A DNA stretch of 50,585 nucleotides. Origin: CALBZH01 sp964538515 (lineage in GTDB: Bacteria > Desulfobacterota > Syntrophobacteria > Syntrophobacterales > Syntrophobacteraceae). How positions within the stretch are numbered: the first letter of the stretch is position 1; the number at the start of each line of letters is the position of its first letter. The stretch is taken from contig CAZIEW010000035.1 of the NCBI GenBank assembly GCA_964538515.1, positions 1-50,585 of the forward strand. Reading direction: 5' to 3'. Position numbers and translations under genes: made by a program. Positions 24,299 through 32,258 of the stretch are shown here, piece after piece. Under the pieces are notes generated by a model. It ran no database searches. It saw only the letters and a program-made list of their open reading frames with translations, and was not told the DNA's origin.

Positions 24299-25051
24299 GG
24301 GGAGGGTCAGGAAGCCACGGAGCGCTTTGGCCAGCGGGGTCTCCGCCCGCCGGGACCGCCGCCACGTGGTGATAAGGGAGCCGAGCAGGCGCGGAGAACG
24401 GCCAATCTCCCGCAGGACTCGGTGTATCTGGATGTGCCCCTCTGCGGAGACAAGCGTCTCGAGGTCGAAGTCGATTGGATCGTTCAACCCGTCGCTGACG
24501 GACCGCAGCGACAGGAAGGCCACTGAACGTTTCGCTGCACCCATGGCCGCATGATACGTTTCCATGTCGACCAGGGTTGCCCGTCCCCCGATCGCGTCCG
24601 CAAGCGACCGCTTATCCTGCACCCGTTCCACGGTGGCTACCCGCGCCCGCCTCAGACCCCACGCTCTCGTGAAGCAGAGCGCAGCAGGTCTAGTCGGGGA
24701 TGCCAGGAGCGTCCTCTCGGGCTTGAGAGGCAACTCTCCAGACAAGGCCAAAAAGCGCTCCCCCACGCAGACAGCTCCCACGTCAATCGTCTCGTCCAGG
24801 CTTCCCGCGAAGCCCGCCGACACAACGAGATCGAAATCACCATCGTCGAAGGCCAATTCAAAGGCTCTTTGGAACGCCTCCTTTCCCATGCCGGTCTCGA
24901 ACAAAGTGCATATGACGCTCTTGAACCGCTTCCGGTACGTGCGAACGGTGTGATTCTTCAGGCGCTCCCAAGGTGGGGTCAAACGGCGCAGGACCGTGTG
25001 CTCTTGGGCCAATGCTGTGAACAGTGCGATCCGTATCATGAGGGGTTCCAT
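24224..25051 (-). CDS. hpnG: Hopanoid-associated nucleoside phosphorylase HpnG
   Basis: Removes adenine from adenosylhopane, giving a ribosyl or phosphoribosyl hopane (known role of HpnG). The protein has the purine-nucleoside phosphorylase fold: VSAGFAGSL near 70-80, the base/ribose site DMETYHAAM, and LRSVSDGLNDP. The C-terminal 70 residues form a basic tail. Two starts are possible, ATG at 25051 (MEPLMIR) and ATG at 25039 (MIRIALF); neither has a strong Shine-Dalgarno, and both lie just after the stop of the upstream phosphodiesterase gene, suggesting coupling. It converges on and overlaps the CruF-like gene by 75 nt. Confidence 0.85.
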   Translation of the reverse strand: MEPLMIRIALFTALAQEHTVLRRLTPPWERLKNHTVRTYRKRFKSVICTLFETGMGKEAFQRAFELAFDDGDFDLVVSAGFAGSLDETIDVGAVCVGERFLALSGELPLKPERTLLASPTRPAALCFTRAWGLRRARVATVERVQDKRSLADAIGGRATLVDMETYHAAMGAAKRSVAFLSLRSVSDGLNDPIDFDLETLVSAEGHIQIHRVLREIGRSPRLLGSLITTWRRSRRAETPLAKALRGFLTLPSRDLRRIIQEQRVSVVPALESPCR

Positions 25052-25055
25052 TCAG

Positions 25056-25913
25056 TCAGTGAGCCCGATAGGCGCTGAGGAGCTCGCTCAAGACCTGAGG
25101 AAAATCGGTGAAAAGTCCGCTTGCTCCGTGCTCACGAAGTCGGATCATGGTGGTGCGGTCGTTGGCTACCCAAATCAGAACGTGATGTCCTGCCTCGCTC
25201 AAGGCCTCCAGTTGGTCCGCGTCAATGGCGGTCCGTCTTGGATGGTACGTCGCGGGGGCGAGTCGCAGCAGCGACGCTGGAGCGCTTCTCATGCCGCGGG
25301 AGGTCAGAACCCCGCAGATCATCGAGCGAGAAAGCGCACGGACTTGCTCCAGATAGCCGTGGTAAAAGGAAGAGATGATCACACGGTCGGCCATTGCAAG
25401 CGACTCTACGGCCGACACCACCTTCCGCACGATGGATCCGTGATGGGGTGTCGATCGTTGGTCCTTGATCTCGATATTGACGGCACGACCGGCATCCCTT
25501 GTGAAGGCGAGGGCTTCCATGAGGGTCGGGGCCTGGATGCCGACGAAGCGCTCGCAGGTGGTTTTCGAGACGACTCCCGCTCGGATCTGGCCGAAAGGGT
25601 CCGATGTAACGAACCAAGACCCAAAATCCAATTGACGGATCTCCCCGAGGGTGAAATCGCACACGCGTCCCGGGCGTCGCTGGGGAAAAACCTCGGCGAT
25701 GTTGGAGGTCCGATCGAGGGTGTCGTCATGAACGACCACCAATTCGCCGTCTTTGGTAGCGGAGACATCGAGCTCCCATAGGTCCGCTCCGGAGGCGAAA
25801 GCAGCGGCGGCGGCCGCGAGGGTGTTCTCCGGAGCAATGGAGCGCGCTCCGCGATGGGCAATGTTTAGGAAGCGACCCTGGCGAAGGGCCTCAAGGACGG
25901 AATCGTCATTCAT
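25056..25913 (-). CDS. Glycerophosphodiester phosphodiesterase
   Basis: A 285-residue GDPD-family TIM-barrel enzyme that hydrolyses glycerophosphodiesters to glycerol 3-phosphate and an alcohol, recycling phospholipid headgroups. Catalytic landmarks are HRG (H20, R21), PENT (E29), the acidic ELDV, VVHDDTLDRT with its catalytic histidine, and NIEIKD. No signal peptide is visible, so it is probably cytoplasmic. It sits between the acyltransferase gene (31 nt upstream) and hpnG (4 nt downstream) in a lipid-related minus-strand unit. Confidence 0.92.
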   Translation of the reverse strand: MNDDSVLEALRQGRFLNIAHRGARSIAPENTLAAAAAAFASGADLWELDVSATKDGELVVVHDDTLDRTSNIAEVFPQRRPGRVCDFTLGEIRQLDFGSWFVTSDPFGQIRAGVVSKTTCERFVGIQAPTLMEALAFTRDAGRAVNIEIKDQRSTPHHGSIVRKVVSAVESLAMADRVIISSFYHGYLEQVRALSRSMICGVLTSRGMRSAPASLLRLAPATYHPRRTAIDADQLEALSEAGHHVLIWVANDRTTMIRLREHGASGLFTDFPQVLSELLSAYRAH

Positions 25914-25944
25914 GTCGCATGCAGTTGGAGCGCTTGGAGGCGGC

Positions 25945-26751
25945 TCAGCTCAAGGCTCGATCTGTTTCACCATTGTGGCTCGCGCCAGGGGTGGTGGGCA
26001 GGACGGCATCGACCTCATCGACCGGAGCTCCCCGAATTGCAGCCACCTGGTCGATGATGGAGGATCTGACCCGGTCCCGCAGCAAACCGGCATCCTTGCT
26101 CCCCAGCCCTGAAGTGTCCATTGCATCCAAGACTCGGATATGGATGTCCTTGGGATCGCCAAACCGCCAACCGCCTTTGGGGAGGCAATCGCGGGAGCCT
26201 TCGATCGCGATGGGCAGAACGGGCACTCCAGCCTTGATGGCCAGCGCGAACGCTCCTTCCGTGAACCCGTGGACCTTGCTGTCCCTCGATCGTGTTCCTT
26301 CTGGGAAGACCATGACCGAGCACCCTTTCTGGAGGTAGCCTTTCGCTCGGAGGAGGGCCTGGGCACCCGCTCTCTGTCTGCGATCCAAAGGGATATCACC
26401 TGCCATCTGCATCATCCAGCCGACCAGCGGGATCTTGAAGAGCTCTGTTTTGGCGATCCACTTCATTTCCCAAGGAAGAAGACAGAGCAAGGGGATGTCG
26501 ACCATGGACTGATGATTGCTCGCAACCAGATAGGCTCGCGAAAGGTCGACACGATCAAGCCCCTCCAGATGCACCCGCCAGGCGGGATTGATGCGGACGA
26601 TGGAGGCGCCGAGACGTCGGAACCACCGGCCGGTCCGGAACCTGACCGGATTGCGGTCGAAGATTCGGATCACGGCCAGCAACGGCACCCAGAGCGTGAT
26701 CAGCGTGATGGTCGAAACCCACATCCAAATCGAACGAAAGAGCGATGACAT
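25945..26751 (-). CDS. 1-acylglycerol-3-phosphate acyltransferase (PlsC-like)
   Basis: A 268-residue membrane-associated acyltransferase. One N-terminal hydrophobic helix (about 8-30) is followed by the catalytic NHxxxxD motif (NHQSMVD, N79-D85) and the substrate motif FPEGTRS near 150, with the third family motif in VPVLPIAIEGS. It likely makes phosphatidic acid in phospholipid synthesis; lyso-lipid or other glycerolipid substrates are also possible. The open frame extends to a TTG at 26772, but the ATG at 26751 is preferred; neither start has a strong Shine-Dalgarno. It is first in the minus-strand unit ending with hpnG. Confidence 0.9.
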   Translation of the reverse strand: MSSLFRSIWMWVSTITLITLWVPLLAVIRIFDRNPVRFRTGRWFRRLGASIVRINPAWRVHLEGLDRVDLSRAYLVASNHQSMVDIPLLCLLPWEMKWIAKTELFKIPLVGWMMQMAGDIPLDRRQRAGAQALLRAKGYLQKGCSVMVFPEGTRSRDSKVHGFTEGAFALAIKAGVPVLPIAIEGSRDCLPKGGWRFGDPKDIHIRVLDAMDTSGLGSKDAGLLRDRVRSSIIDQVAAIRGAPVDEVDAVLPTTPGASHNGETDRALS

Positions 26752-27127
26752 TGGCAAGCTCGTGCTGCTCAAGTGATTTCTCAGGTCGGGAATTGGTACC
26801 GGCGAAATGCCCCGACAGGAACGGCGACCGACGATGAGAGCTTATCACAGAAGAGCTTTGCACCACAATCCTCCTCTCGGACTGATCCTGTCCACGCCTC
26901 GCTCGGTTGGATTTGGCCGGGTTTTGTGCTACAAGTATGGCGTAGGCAACAGGTGGGGATGCACGGTTTTTTCATGCGAAGAAATCCTTTTTCCGATTTG
27001 ATACGGTAGACGATCTCGGGTGTGGGCTGCTGCCCTCTCACGGTGCAGCAGTGTGCCGCAAAACGGATGGGGAGTCTCTCGATCGGATACGCTTCCGTGG
27101 ATGAGGTGAGGGTGTTTGGAGACGGGT
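26752..27127. other. Divergent intergenic region before a small Cys-rich gene
   Basis: A 376-bp gap with no recognised gene. A weak sigma70-like pair lies at 26915-26943 on plus (TTGGCC, 17 nt, TATGGC). Several short frames cross the gap but show no conserved motif. Confidence 0.3.
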
Positions 27128-27283
27128 GTGGACAAGAGCGAAAAAACGGTGACCGGGTTTACGGTCTGCAGGCGGTGCGATGATTGCGGCACGAGAGTCG
27201 TCGTCGAGCGAGACGAAGGGGATCGATGTCTGCTCAAGTGCGTTGTCTGTGGGAAGGAATATGTCTTTTACTACCGACAGTAA
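27128..27283 (+). CDS. Small six-cysteine (zinc-ribbon-like) protein
   Basis: A 51-residue open frame beginning with GTG, preceded by GGAGACGG. The product contains C14-x2-C17-x2-C20 and C34-x3-C38-x2-C41, ending CVVCGKEYVFYYRQ, which resembles a compact zinc ribbon or rubredoxin-like knuckle. Third codon positions are strongly G/C-rich like the neighbouring genes, which supports real coding. It stands alone between divergent lipid genes and the MucR-like gene, so its partner is unknown. Metal binding is inferred from the paired cysteines only. Confidence 0.55.
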   Translation: MDKSEKTVTGFTVCRRCDDCGTRVVVERDEGDRCLLKCVVCGKEYVFYYRQ

Positions 27284-27514
27284 GGCCTGGCGGCAAAGCA
27301 CCTCAATTTGGATTTAGTGGATCTGCTGTCGGATGAATCCTTTTTGGGCCGGCCTGCTGGTTCCCGCTCGGTCGCCTGCTGCAAGAAGCGATGGTCTTTA
27401 TATCCTTTCCCCTCAACCATTCCCCAAAAAAACAAAGGGATGACCGCTGAGAAACCATCAGGCAATCATCCCTCTAAGATATGGCGTGACCCAGAGTGCC
27501 ACTGAGTGGGCGAT
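27284..27514. other. Convergent intergenic region with terminator
   Basis: A 231-bp gap between the small Cys protein and the convergent MucR-like gene. It holds the terminator of the latter (27427-27473). Nothing else was recognised. Confidence 0.4.
27427..27473 (-). terminator. Rho-independent terminator of the MucR-like gene
   Basis: Read on the minus strand, AGGGATGA and TCATCCCT (27473-27466 and 27443-27436) form an 8-bp stem with a 22-nt loop that can pair further (CTGA/TCAG). It is followed directly by TTGTTTTTTT. It lies 41 nt beyond the stop of the MucR-like gene. Confidence 0.8.
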
Positions 27515-28075
27515 TTATTGATCGACCTTCTTGCTTTTCGAACGTTTAGGGGCCTTTGCAAGCTCGGGAGCCGTCAGGCTGACTTCATCAGCTGGGAGGC
27601 CCATCTCGGCAGGAGCGGCCTTCTGCTGTTTTCTCATCTCGTGATATTTCATCAGGTTTTCAGGAAGACCGCGTTTCTTGGCAGCCTTGCTGCGGGCTTT
27701 CGTCAGGGACTTGGCGGACAGGGGCTGTTTTAGGGGGAAGCCGTATTTCTGCTTGTATTCGCGAGGTGTCAGGCTGTGGGCTCCGAGGTGCTTGGCCGTC
27801 AGTTGGCGCATCTCCGCTCCGCACTCCAGGCAAATGATCTTGTCGTCCTGGATGGAGCTCTTGGCATCGGGCTTGTCCTGACCCTTGTCAGCAAGGGCAC
27901 CTTCTTCGCCGCCTTTGCCCTCGAGCAACGTGCCGTCGATCTCCGACTTCTGCATCGATTGCAGGGCTGAAAACACAAATTTCAGCGACGATACAATCTC
28001 CTCAGAATTCATAGGGTTGTTTGACACTTGATTCTGAACGATTTCGGCTGCAATCTCCAGTAGTTTTTTTGACAT
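27515..28075 (-). CDS. MucR/Ros-type zinc-finger transcriptional regulator
   Basis: A 186-residue DNA-binding regulator. A helical N-terminal half (1-45, oligomerisation type) and an acidic linker precede the Ros/MucR zinc finger at about 80-145: C82-x2-C85 and H96, H100 in CLECGAEMRQLTAKHLGAH, followed by the family-specific LTPREYKQKYGFP and the basic KARSKAAKKRGLPEN. The C-terminal 35 residues are Lys/Ala-rich. MucR proteins silence AT-rich promoters and often their own gene. The ATG at 28075 is used with GGAGGGG upstream; a tandem ATG at 28078 is too close to it. A large AT-richer gap lies upstream. Confidence 0.9.
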   Translation of the reverse strand: MSKKLLEIAAEIVQNQVSNNPMNSEEIVSSLKFVFSALQSMQKSEIDGTLLEGKGGEEGALADKGQDKPDAKSSIQDDKIICLECGAEMRQLTAKHLGAHSLTPREYKQKYGFPLKQPLSAKSLTKARSKAAKKRGLPENLMKYHEMRKQQKAAPAEMGLPADEVSLTAPELAKAPKRSKSKKVDQ

Positions 28076-28937
28076 CATCCCCTCCACGACACATGTATTC
28101 CTACATTGTTCAAAGCCCTGAAAACGACGAGGTGATTCTACCCCGAGAGCAAAAATCCAGAGACTATTTCATCGAGAACAGTTCCCACATGATGGACTAT
28201 AAGTCAAGTTCGCTTCTATTGATAGTGTTTTTTGATGAAAGCAGGTTTTTTTGACAGTGGTTGATCGCTCTTGCTCATTCAGCTGGAAACCATTCGCTCT
28301 CGTGAGATTATTTCGGTTCAGCTCCCTTGATCCTAGTCGGTCAGTCAGCGTGAGACTCCAAGAATAAAATTCATCCTTCCAATCACTTAACCATGTCGCT
28401 CATCGCTAAAAAGCCGACTTGCCTTCTCGCCACGTGGTAGTTCATCTGCCCAAAGGAGTGATGGAGACGACTTTTTAAGTGGGCTTGAAAGAATGAAAGG
28501 CCCTCCAGTGCGAGTGCTCAAATTCGATGGGATAATCAAGGGAGTGGTACCCGCTGAGTGCGATGATTAATCACTGCCTGTCATGGGGGGCAACGTTCTG
28601 TTCTCAATCTCGTTCATCATGCATGGTTCTCTAGACAGCGCACTCCCTCTTTCCTTTGAAGCCAATTGAGTGGGATTTCGCACTGGTCTTGTGCAGGCAC
28701 GGGGTTCTTGGATAGAGCTTCGAATGGTCCACGAACATGAGTCGTGTCGTTGGAATGCGCAGGAAGAAGCGAACGGTTGTGTTGAGATTGTGAGATTCAA
28801 AGGGATGCAATAGGTCGGTGGTGTTTGTTGACACCAAAAGATATATTGCGCTAATAGATCAAGCGAAAAGCAACGGGCAATGCTCACCGGGGGTAGCCCA
28901 AAGGCAGTGTAACCTAAGGCAGCCAAAGGAGAAAAAG
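28076..28937. other. Long, AT-richer intergenic region between the MucR-like gene and livK
   Basis: An 862-bp region without a supported gene, visibly richer in A/T runs than its surroundings. It must include the promoters of the divergent MucR-like gene and livK. A sigma70-like site close to livK is given separately. A minus-strand frame at 28631-28837 (68 codons) has no recognisable motif and no good start, so it is not called. No tRNA-like or repeat structure was found. Confidence 0.45.
28828..28857 (+). promoter_or_regulatory. Candidate sigma70 promoter of livK
   Basis: A perfect -35 box TTGACA (28828-28833) is followed after 18 nt by TAATAG (28852-28857), a weak -10 box, in an AT-rich stretch. 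It would give a leader of roughly 75 nt before the livK start. Confidence 0.4.
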
Positions 28938-30068
28938 ATGGGGCGGAGAAATAGAGGGGCCTGCATGGCCCTGATCGCGATGGTCGGGATCGTGTTCTTT
29001 GGATCGGCTCAGGCACAGGATGTGATCAAGGTCGGGGCCTATTTGCCCATGACGGGAGCGGTGGCTGCTTATGGTGAATCTGAATGGGCTGGCATACAGA
29101 TTGCCCGGGACATGGAGCCCGAAGTTTTGGGCAAGAAGATCGAGCTGAAGCTTGCGGACACCAAGAGTGACAAGATCGAAGCCGCCAACGCCATGACCCT
29201 GCTTGTGGAGAAAGAAAAAGTTGTCGGTGTCTTGGGCGAAGCGATCAGCGGCAACAGTATGGCGGGGAACCCCATTTCAGAAGCGGCCAAGATTCCCACC
29301 GTCAGTCCCACGGCGACAAATCCCCTGGTCAACCAAGGCAAGCAGTATGCTTTTCGTGCTTGCTTCATCGATCCGTTTCAGGGAGAAGTCGCTGCCCGAT
29401 TCGCCAAGAATGACCTCAAGGCTCAAACCGCTGCGGTCATCATTGATCAGGCTCAAGACTATGCCGTGGGATTAGCCAAATTCTTCGAAAAGGAATTTAC
29501 CAAACAAGGCGGCAAAGTGGTATCCACCACCTATATCCAAACGGGAGATCAGGATTTTTCGGCCCAGTTATCCGCGGTGCAGGCCTCGAAGCCCGACATC
29601 ATTTACGCCCCCAATTATTATACGGAAGATGCTCTGATGGCCAAGCAGGCTCGGGACCTTGGCATCAAAGTGCCCATCCTCACGGGAGACGGAGCCCAGG
29701 AAGCGGCTTTGATCGAGATCGGGGGGGCTGCGGTTGAAGATGTGTACTTCACGGGCCACTTCCACAAGCAAGCGGCGACTACGGATCGGGCGAAGGAGTA
29801 CATCAAGCGTTACGAAGAGAAGAACAAGAAGGAGGCTGATGCGTTCGGTGCCCTCGGTGCAGACGCTTATTTTCTTCTTATCGATGCAATCAAACGGGCG
29901 GGCTCGACGGATGGAGCCAAGATTCGCGATGCACTGGCCGCAACCAAGGACTTCAAGGGTGTTTCGGGGACGATCACCATGGGGGAGAATGGGAATCCCA
30001 TCAAAAGCATGGTGATCAACAAAGTCCAAGGAGGCAAGTTCGTTTATGTAACCACAGTCAATCCCTAA
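28938..30068 (+). CDS. livK: Branched-chain amino-acid-type ABC transporter substrate-binding protein
   Basis: A 376-residue periplasmic binding protein of the Leu/Ile/Val-binding (Peripla_BP_6) fold. The signal peptide is clear (basic GRRNRG, then a hydrophobic stretch, cleavage after AQA at about 30). The mature protein begins DVIKVGAYLPMTGAVAAYG, and ligand-contact features such as ISGNSMAGNPISEAA and VSPTATNPLV are present. The ATG at 28938 follows AAAGGAGAAAAAG. The gene has its own promoter candidate and a strong terminator, then livHMGF follow, so the binding protein is probably made in excess. Ligand could be an amino acid or another small acid. Confidence 0.93.
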   Translation: MGRRNRGACMALIAMVGIVFFGSAQAQDVIKVGAYLPMTGAVAAYGESEWAGIQIARDMEPEVLGKKIELKLADTKSDKIEAANAMTLLVEKEKVVGVLGEAISGNSMAGNPISEAAKIPTVSPTATNPLVNQGKQYAFRACFIDPFQGEVAARFAKNDLKAQTAAVIIDQAQDYAVGLAKFFEKEFTKQGGKVVSTTYIQTGDQDFSAQLSAVQASKPDIIYAPNYYTEDALMAKQARDLGIKVPILTGDGAQEAALIEIGGAAVEDVYFTGHFHKQAATTDRAKEYIKRYEEKNKKEADAFGALGADAYFLLIDAIKRAGSTDGAKIRDALAATKDFKGVSGTITMGENGNPIKSMVINKVQGGKFVYVTTVNP

Positions 30069-30093
30069 CAGACGTGGTTTCACGGATTCATCA

Positions 30094-30133
30094 AGGCAGG
30101 GAATCCCCTCACGGGAGTCCCTGCTTTTTTTTT
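30094..30133 (+). terminator. Rho-independent terminator after livK
   Basis: GCAGGGA (30096-30102) pairs with TCCCTGC (30118-30124), extended by an inner TCCC/GGGA stem across a one-base mismatch, and is followed by nine T residues (30125-30133). It lies about 30 nt after the livK stop. Confidence 0.9.
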
Positions 30134-30137
30134 GAAT

Positions 30138-30166
30138 TTCGCAAATCGGCCTCATCTTTGTTATAA
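30138..30166 (+). promoter_or_regulatory. Candidate sigma70 promoter of livHMGF
   Basis: TTCGCA (30138-30143), a 17-nt spacer and TTATAA (30161-30166) lie just beyond the livK terminator and about 67 nt before the livH start. The arrangement fits separate initiation of the permease/ATPase genes. Confidence 0.4.
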
Positions 30167-30232
30167 GCGCTGAAACGAACGAATGGGGCAAAGACTTCTT
30201 GCGATGGGTTAATGGTAGGAATGAGGTGAGGA

Positions 30233-31126
30233 TTGGATGCAACGATCTTTTTCCAGCAGCTGATCAACGGGGTTTCCGTAGGCAGTCTCTATGCCCTCGT
30301 CGCCATAGGGTATACGATGGTCTACGGAATTCTCCGACTGATCAACTTCGCCCATGGCGATCTTCTCATGTTCGCTGCCTACGCGGCGATCTACGGCATC
30401 GCCATCTTCGGCTTGCCTTGGTACGTGAGCTTTCCCCTTGCCGTCTTGATCACGGGGGTGCTGGGAATCGTCCTCGACCGGGCAGCTTATCGCCCTCTGC
30501 GAGACGCCCCCCGGATCTCTCTCCTCATCTCGGCAATCGGTGCGTCGTTTTTATTGGAAAACCTGGCACTGGTGATTATCGGTGGTGTACCTAAGGGGTT
30601 CCCGCGGCCGGATGTTTTTGGAAAGGTGATCGACATTTGGGGACTGCGGGTCCAAGTGCTCACGGTTTACACCCCGGTGATTACGCTGCTGCTGCTGATG
30701 GGACTCCTTTATGTCGTTTACAGAACCAAGGTTGGGAAGGCCATGCGGGCCGCTTCCAAGGATTTTGAAACGACGCGTCTCATGGGCATCAATCTCGACC
30801 GCGTCATCGCCATCACCTTCCTTCTCGGCTCATCGCTCGCCGCGGCAGGGGGACTCATGTGGGCGATGAAGTATCCTCAAGTCAACCCATTCATGGGAGT
30901 GTTTCCCGGACTCAAGGCCTTCATCGCGGCAGTCCTTGGCGGGATTGGGAATATCATCGGAGCCGTGATAGGCGGGTTTCTCCTGGGGCTGGGCGAGATT
31001 CTCATTGTCGCGCTGGTGCCGGGTCTGGCCCAGTACAAGGACGCGTTTGCTTTCATTGTGCTGATCCTTGTCCTACTATTTCGGCCGACGGGAATCATGG
31101 GAGAGCCCATTATCGACAAGAGTTGA
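30233..31126 (+). CDS. livH: Branched-chain amino-acid-type ABC permease LivH
   Basis: A 297-residue inner-membrane permease with about eight hydrophobic helices. The N-terminal INGVSVGSLYALVAIGYTMV and the loop LINFAHGDLLM are LivH hallmarks; the EAA-like cytoplasmic loop (KAMRAASKDFETTRLMGIN) contacts the ATPases, and a Gly-rich GGIGNIIGAVIGG segment lies near the C-terminus. The start is TTG with GAGGTGAGG directly upstream; the nearest ATG is out of frame. It is the first gene of livHMGF. Confidence 0.94.
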   Translation: MDATIFFQQLINGVSVGSLYALVAIGYTMVYGILRLINFAHGDLLMFAAYAAIYGIAIFGLPWYVSFPLAVLITGVLGIVLDRAAYRPLRDAPRISLLISAIGASFLLENLALVIIGGVPKGFPRPDVFGKVIDIWGLRVQVLTVYTPVITLLLLMGLLYVVYRTKVGKAMRAASKDFETTRLMGINLDRVIAITFLLGSSLAAAGGLMWAMKYPQVNPFMGVFPGLKAFIAAVLGGIGNIIGAVIGGFLLGLGEILIVALVPGLAQYKDAFAFIVLILVLLFRPTGIMGEPIIDKS

Positions 31127-31162
31127 TAGGGGCTCTTTTCTTTTCGGGGTGAAGGATGGGGT

Positions 31163-32224
31163 ATGAGTAAGGCGAGGCGGGATCAGCTTTTGAGCGTTTT
31201 GGGCATCTTGGTGCTCTTCAGTGTTCTTTACTTGTTCCAGTTGTTCGGGACCGATTATCAAATTCGGATCTTAAACAACATGGCCATATTCATCACGTTG
31301 GCCGTAAGCTACAATTTGGTGAATGGGATTTGCGGCATCCTGCATCTGGGCCCCAATGCGTTTATTACGATCGGTGCATACACCTCGGCGCTGCTGACCA
31401 TGGGTGCGGCGGAAAAGCAGGCGAGCTTCATTATCGAGCCGTTGATCTGGCCGTTGAGTGTCCTTCATGCTCCCTTTGTCGTGTCTCTCCTCGCCGGTGG
31501 AATCCTGGCCACTCTGTTCGCCTACCTGATCAGTTACCCGGTTTTCCGTGTCAGGGGTGACTACTTGGCGATTGTGACCCTCGGCTTCGGGGAGGTCGTG
31601 CGGGTCTTGTGCAACGCGTTTCAGACGGTAACCAACGGGCCGCTTGGGCTTAAGGGACTGCAGCCCCACACGAATCTCTGGTGGTCCTGGGGGGTGGCCG
31701 TCCTCACGATCATCCTGATCACAAAGCTGATCAACAGCAGTTTCGGTCGGGCGATGAAAGCCATTCGAGACGACGAAACGGCGGCACGGGCCATGGGGGT
31801 GGACCCGTTTCGTCACCTCCTCCTAGCTTTTTTGGTGAGTGCCTTCTTCTCAGGTGTGGCCGGCGGTCTGCTTGCGCACCTGATCACGACGATATCGCCC
31901 ACGCTATTCACCTTTTTCCTGACGTTTAACCTGCTCATGATGATTGTGGTCGGGGGACTCGGGAGCACCACAGGCGCCGTTCTCGGGGCAGCGTTGTTCT
32001 CCTGGGGCGGTGAGGCCCTCCGTGTGGTGGAAAACCCAATCCATTTGGGGGTGATCCAGATCCCTGGAATTCCGGGGATGCGGATGGTGATCTTCAGTAT
32101 CCTTCTCATGGTCGTGATTGTCTTTGCGCGCCGGGGGATCATGGGGCGCAGGGAGTTTAGCTGGGACTGGCTCATTGGCAAGTTTTCGAAGAGCTCCAAC
32201 GGGGGGAGCTCCGTGGCTTCTTAA
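31163..32224 (+). CDS. livM: Branched-chain amino-acid-type ABC permease LivM
   Basis: A 353-residue inner-membrane permease, partner of LivH. It has about nine hydrophobic helices, the LivM-type GICGILHLGPNAFITIGAY segment, the cytoplasmic coupling loop GRAMKAIRDDETAARAMGVD, and the C-terminal GGLGSTTGAVLGAALF. A charged tail rich in Ser/Gly ends the protein. The ATG follows GAAGGATGGGGT. It is 36 nt after livH. Confidence 0.94.
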   Translation: MSKARRDQLLSVLGILVLFSVLYLFQLFGTDYQIRILNNMAIFITLAVSYNLVNGICGILHLGPNAFITIGAYTSALLTMGAAEKQASFIIEPLIWPLSVLHAPFVVSLLAGGILATLFAYLISYPVFRVRGDYLAIVTLGFGEVVRVLCNAFQTVTNGPLGLKGLQPHTNLWWSWGVAVLTIILITKLINSSFGRAMKAIRDDETAARAMGVDPFRHLLLAFLVSAFFSGVAGGLLAHLITTISPTLFTFFLTFNLLMMIVVGGLGSTTGAVLGAALFSWGGEALRVVENPIHLGVIQIPGIPGMRMVIFSILLMVVIVFARRGIMGRREFSWDWLIGKFSKSSNGGSSVAS

Positions 32225-32258
32225 ATGGAAGCCGCCGCCGCCATTTGGAGACGGAGTG

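Noticed and set aside
28631..28837. 68-codon minus-strand frame in the gap before livK
   Set aside because: No motif, no clear ribosome-binding site, and it overlaps the livK promoter region.
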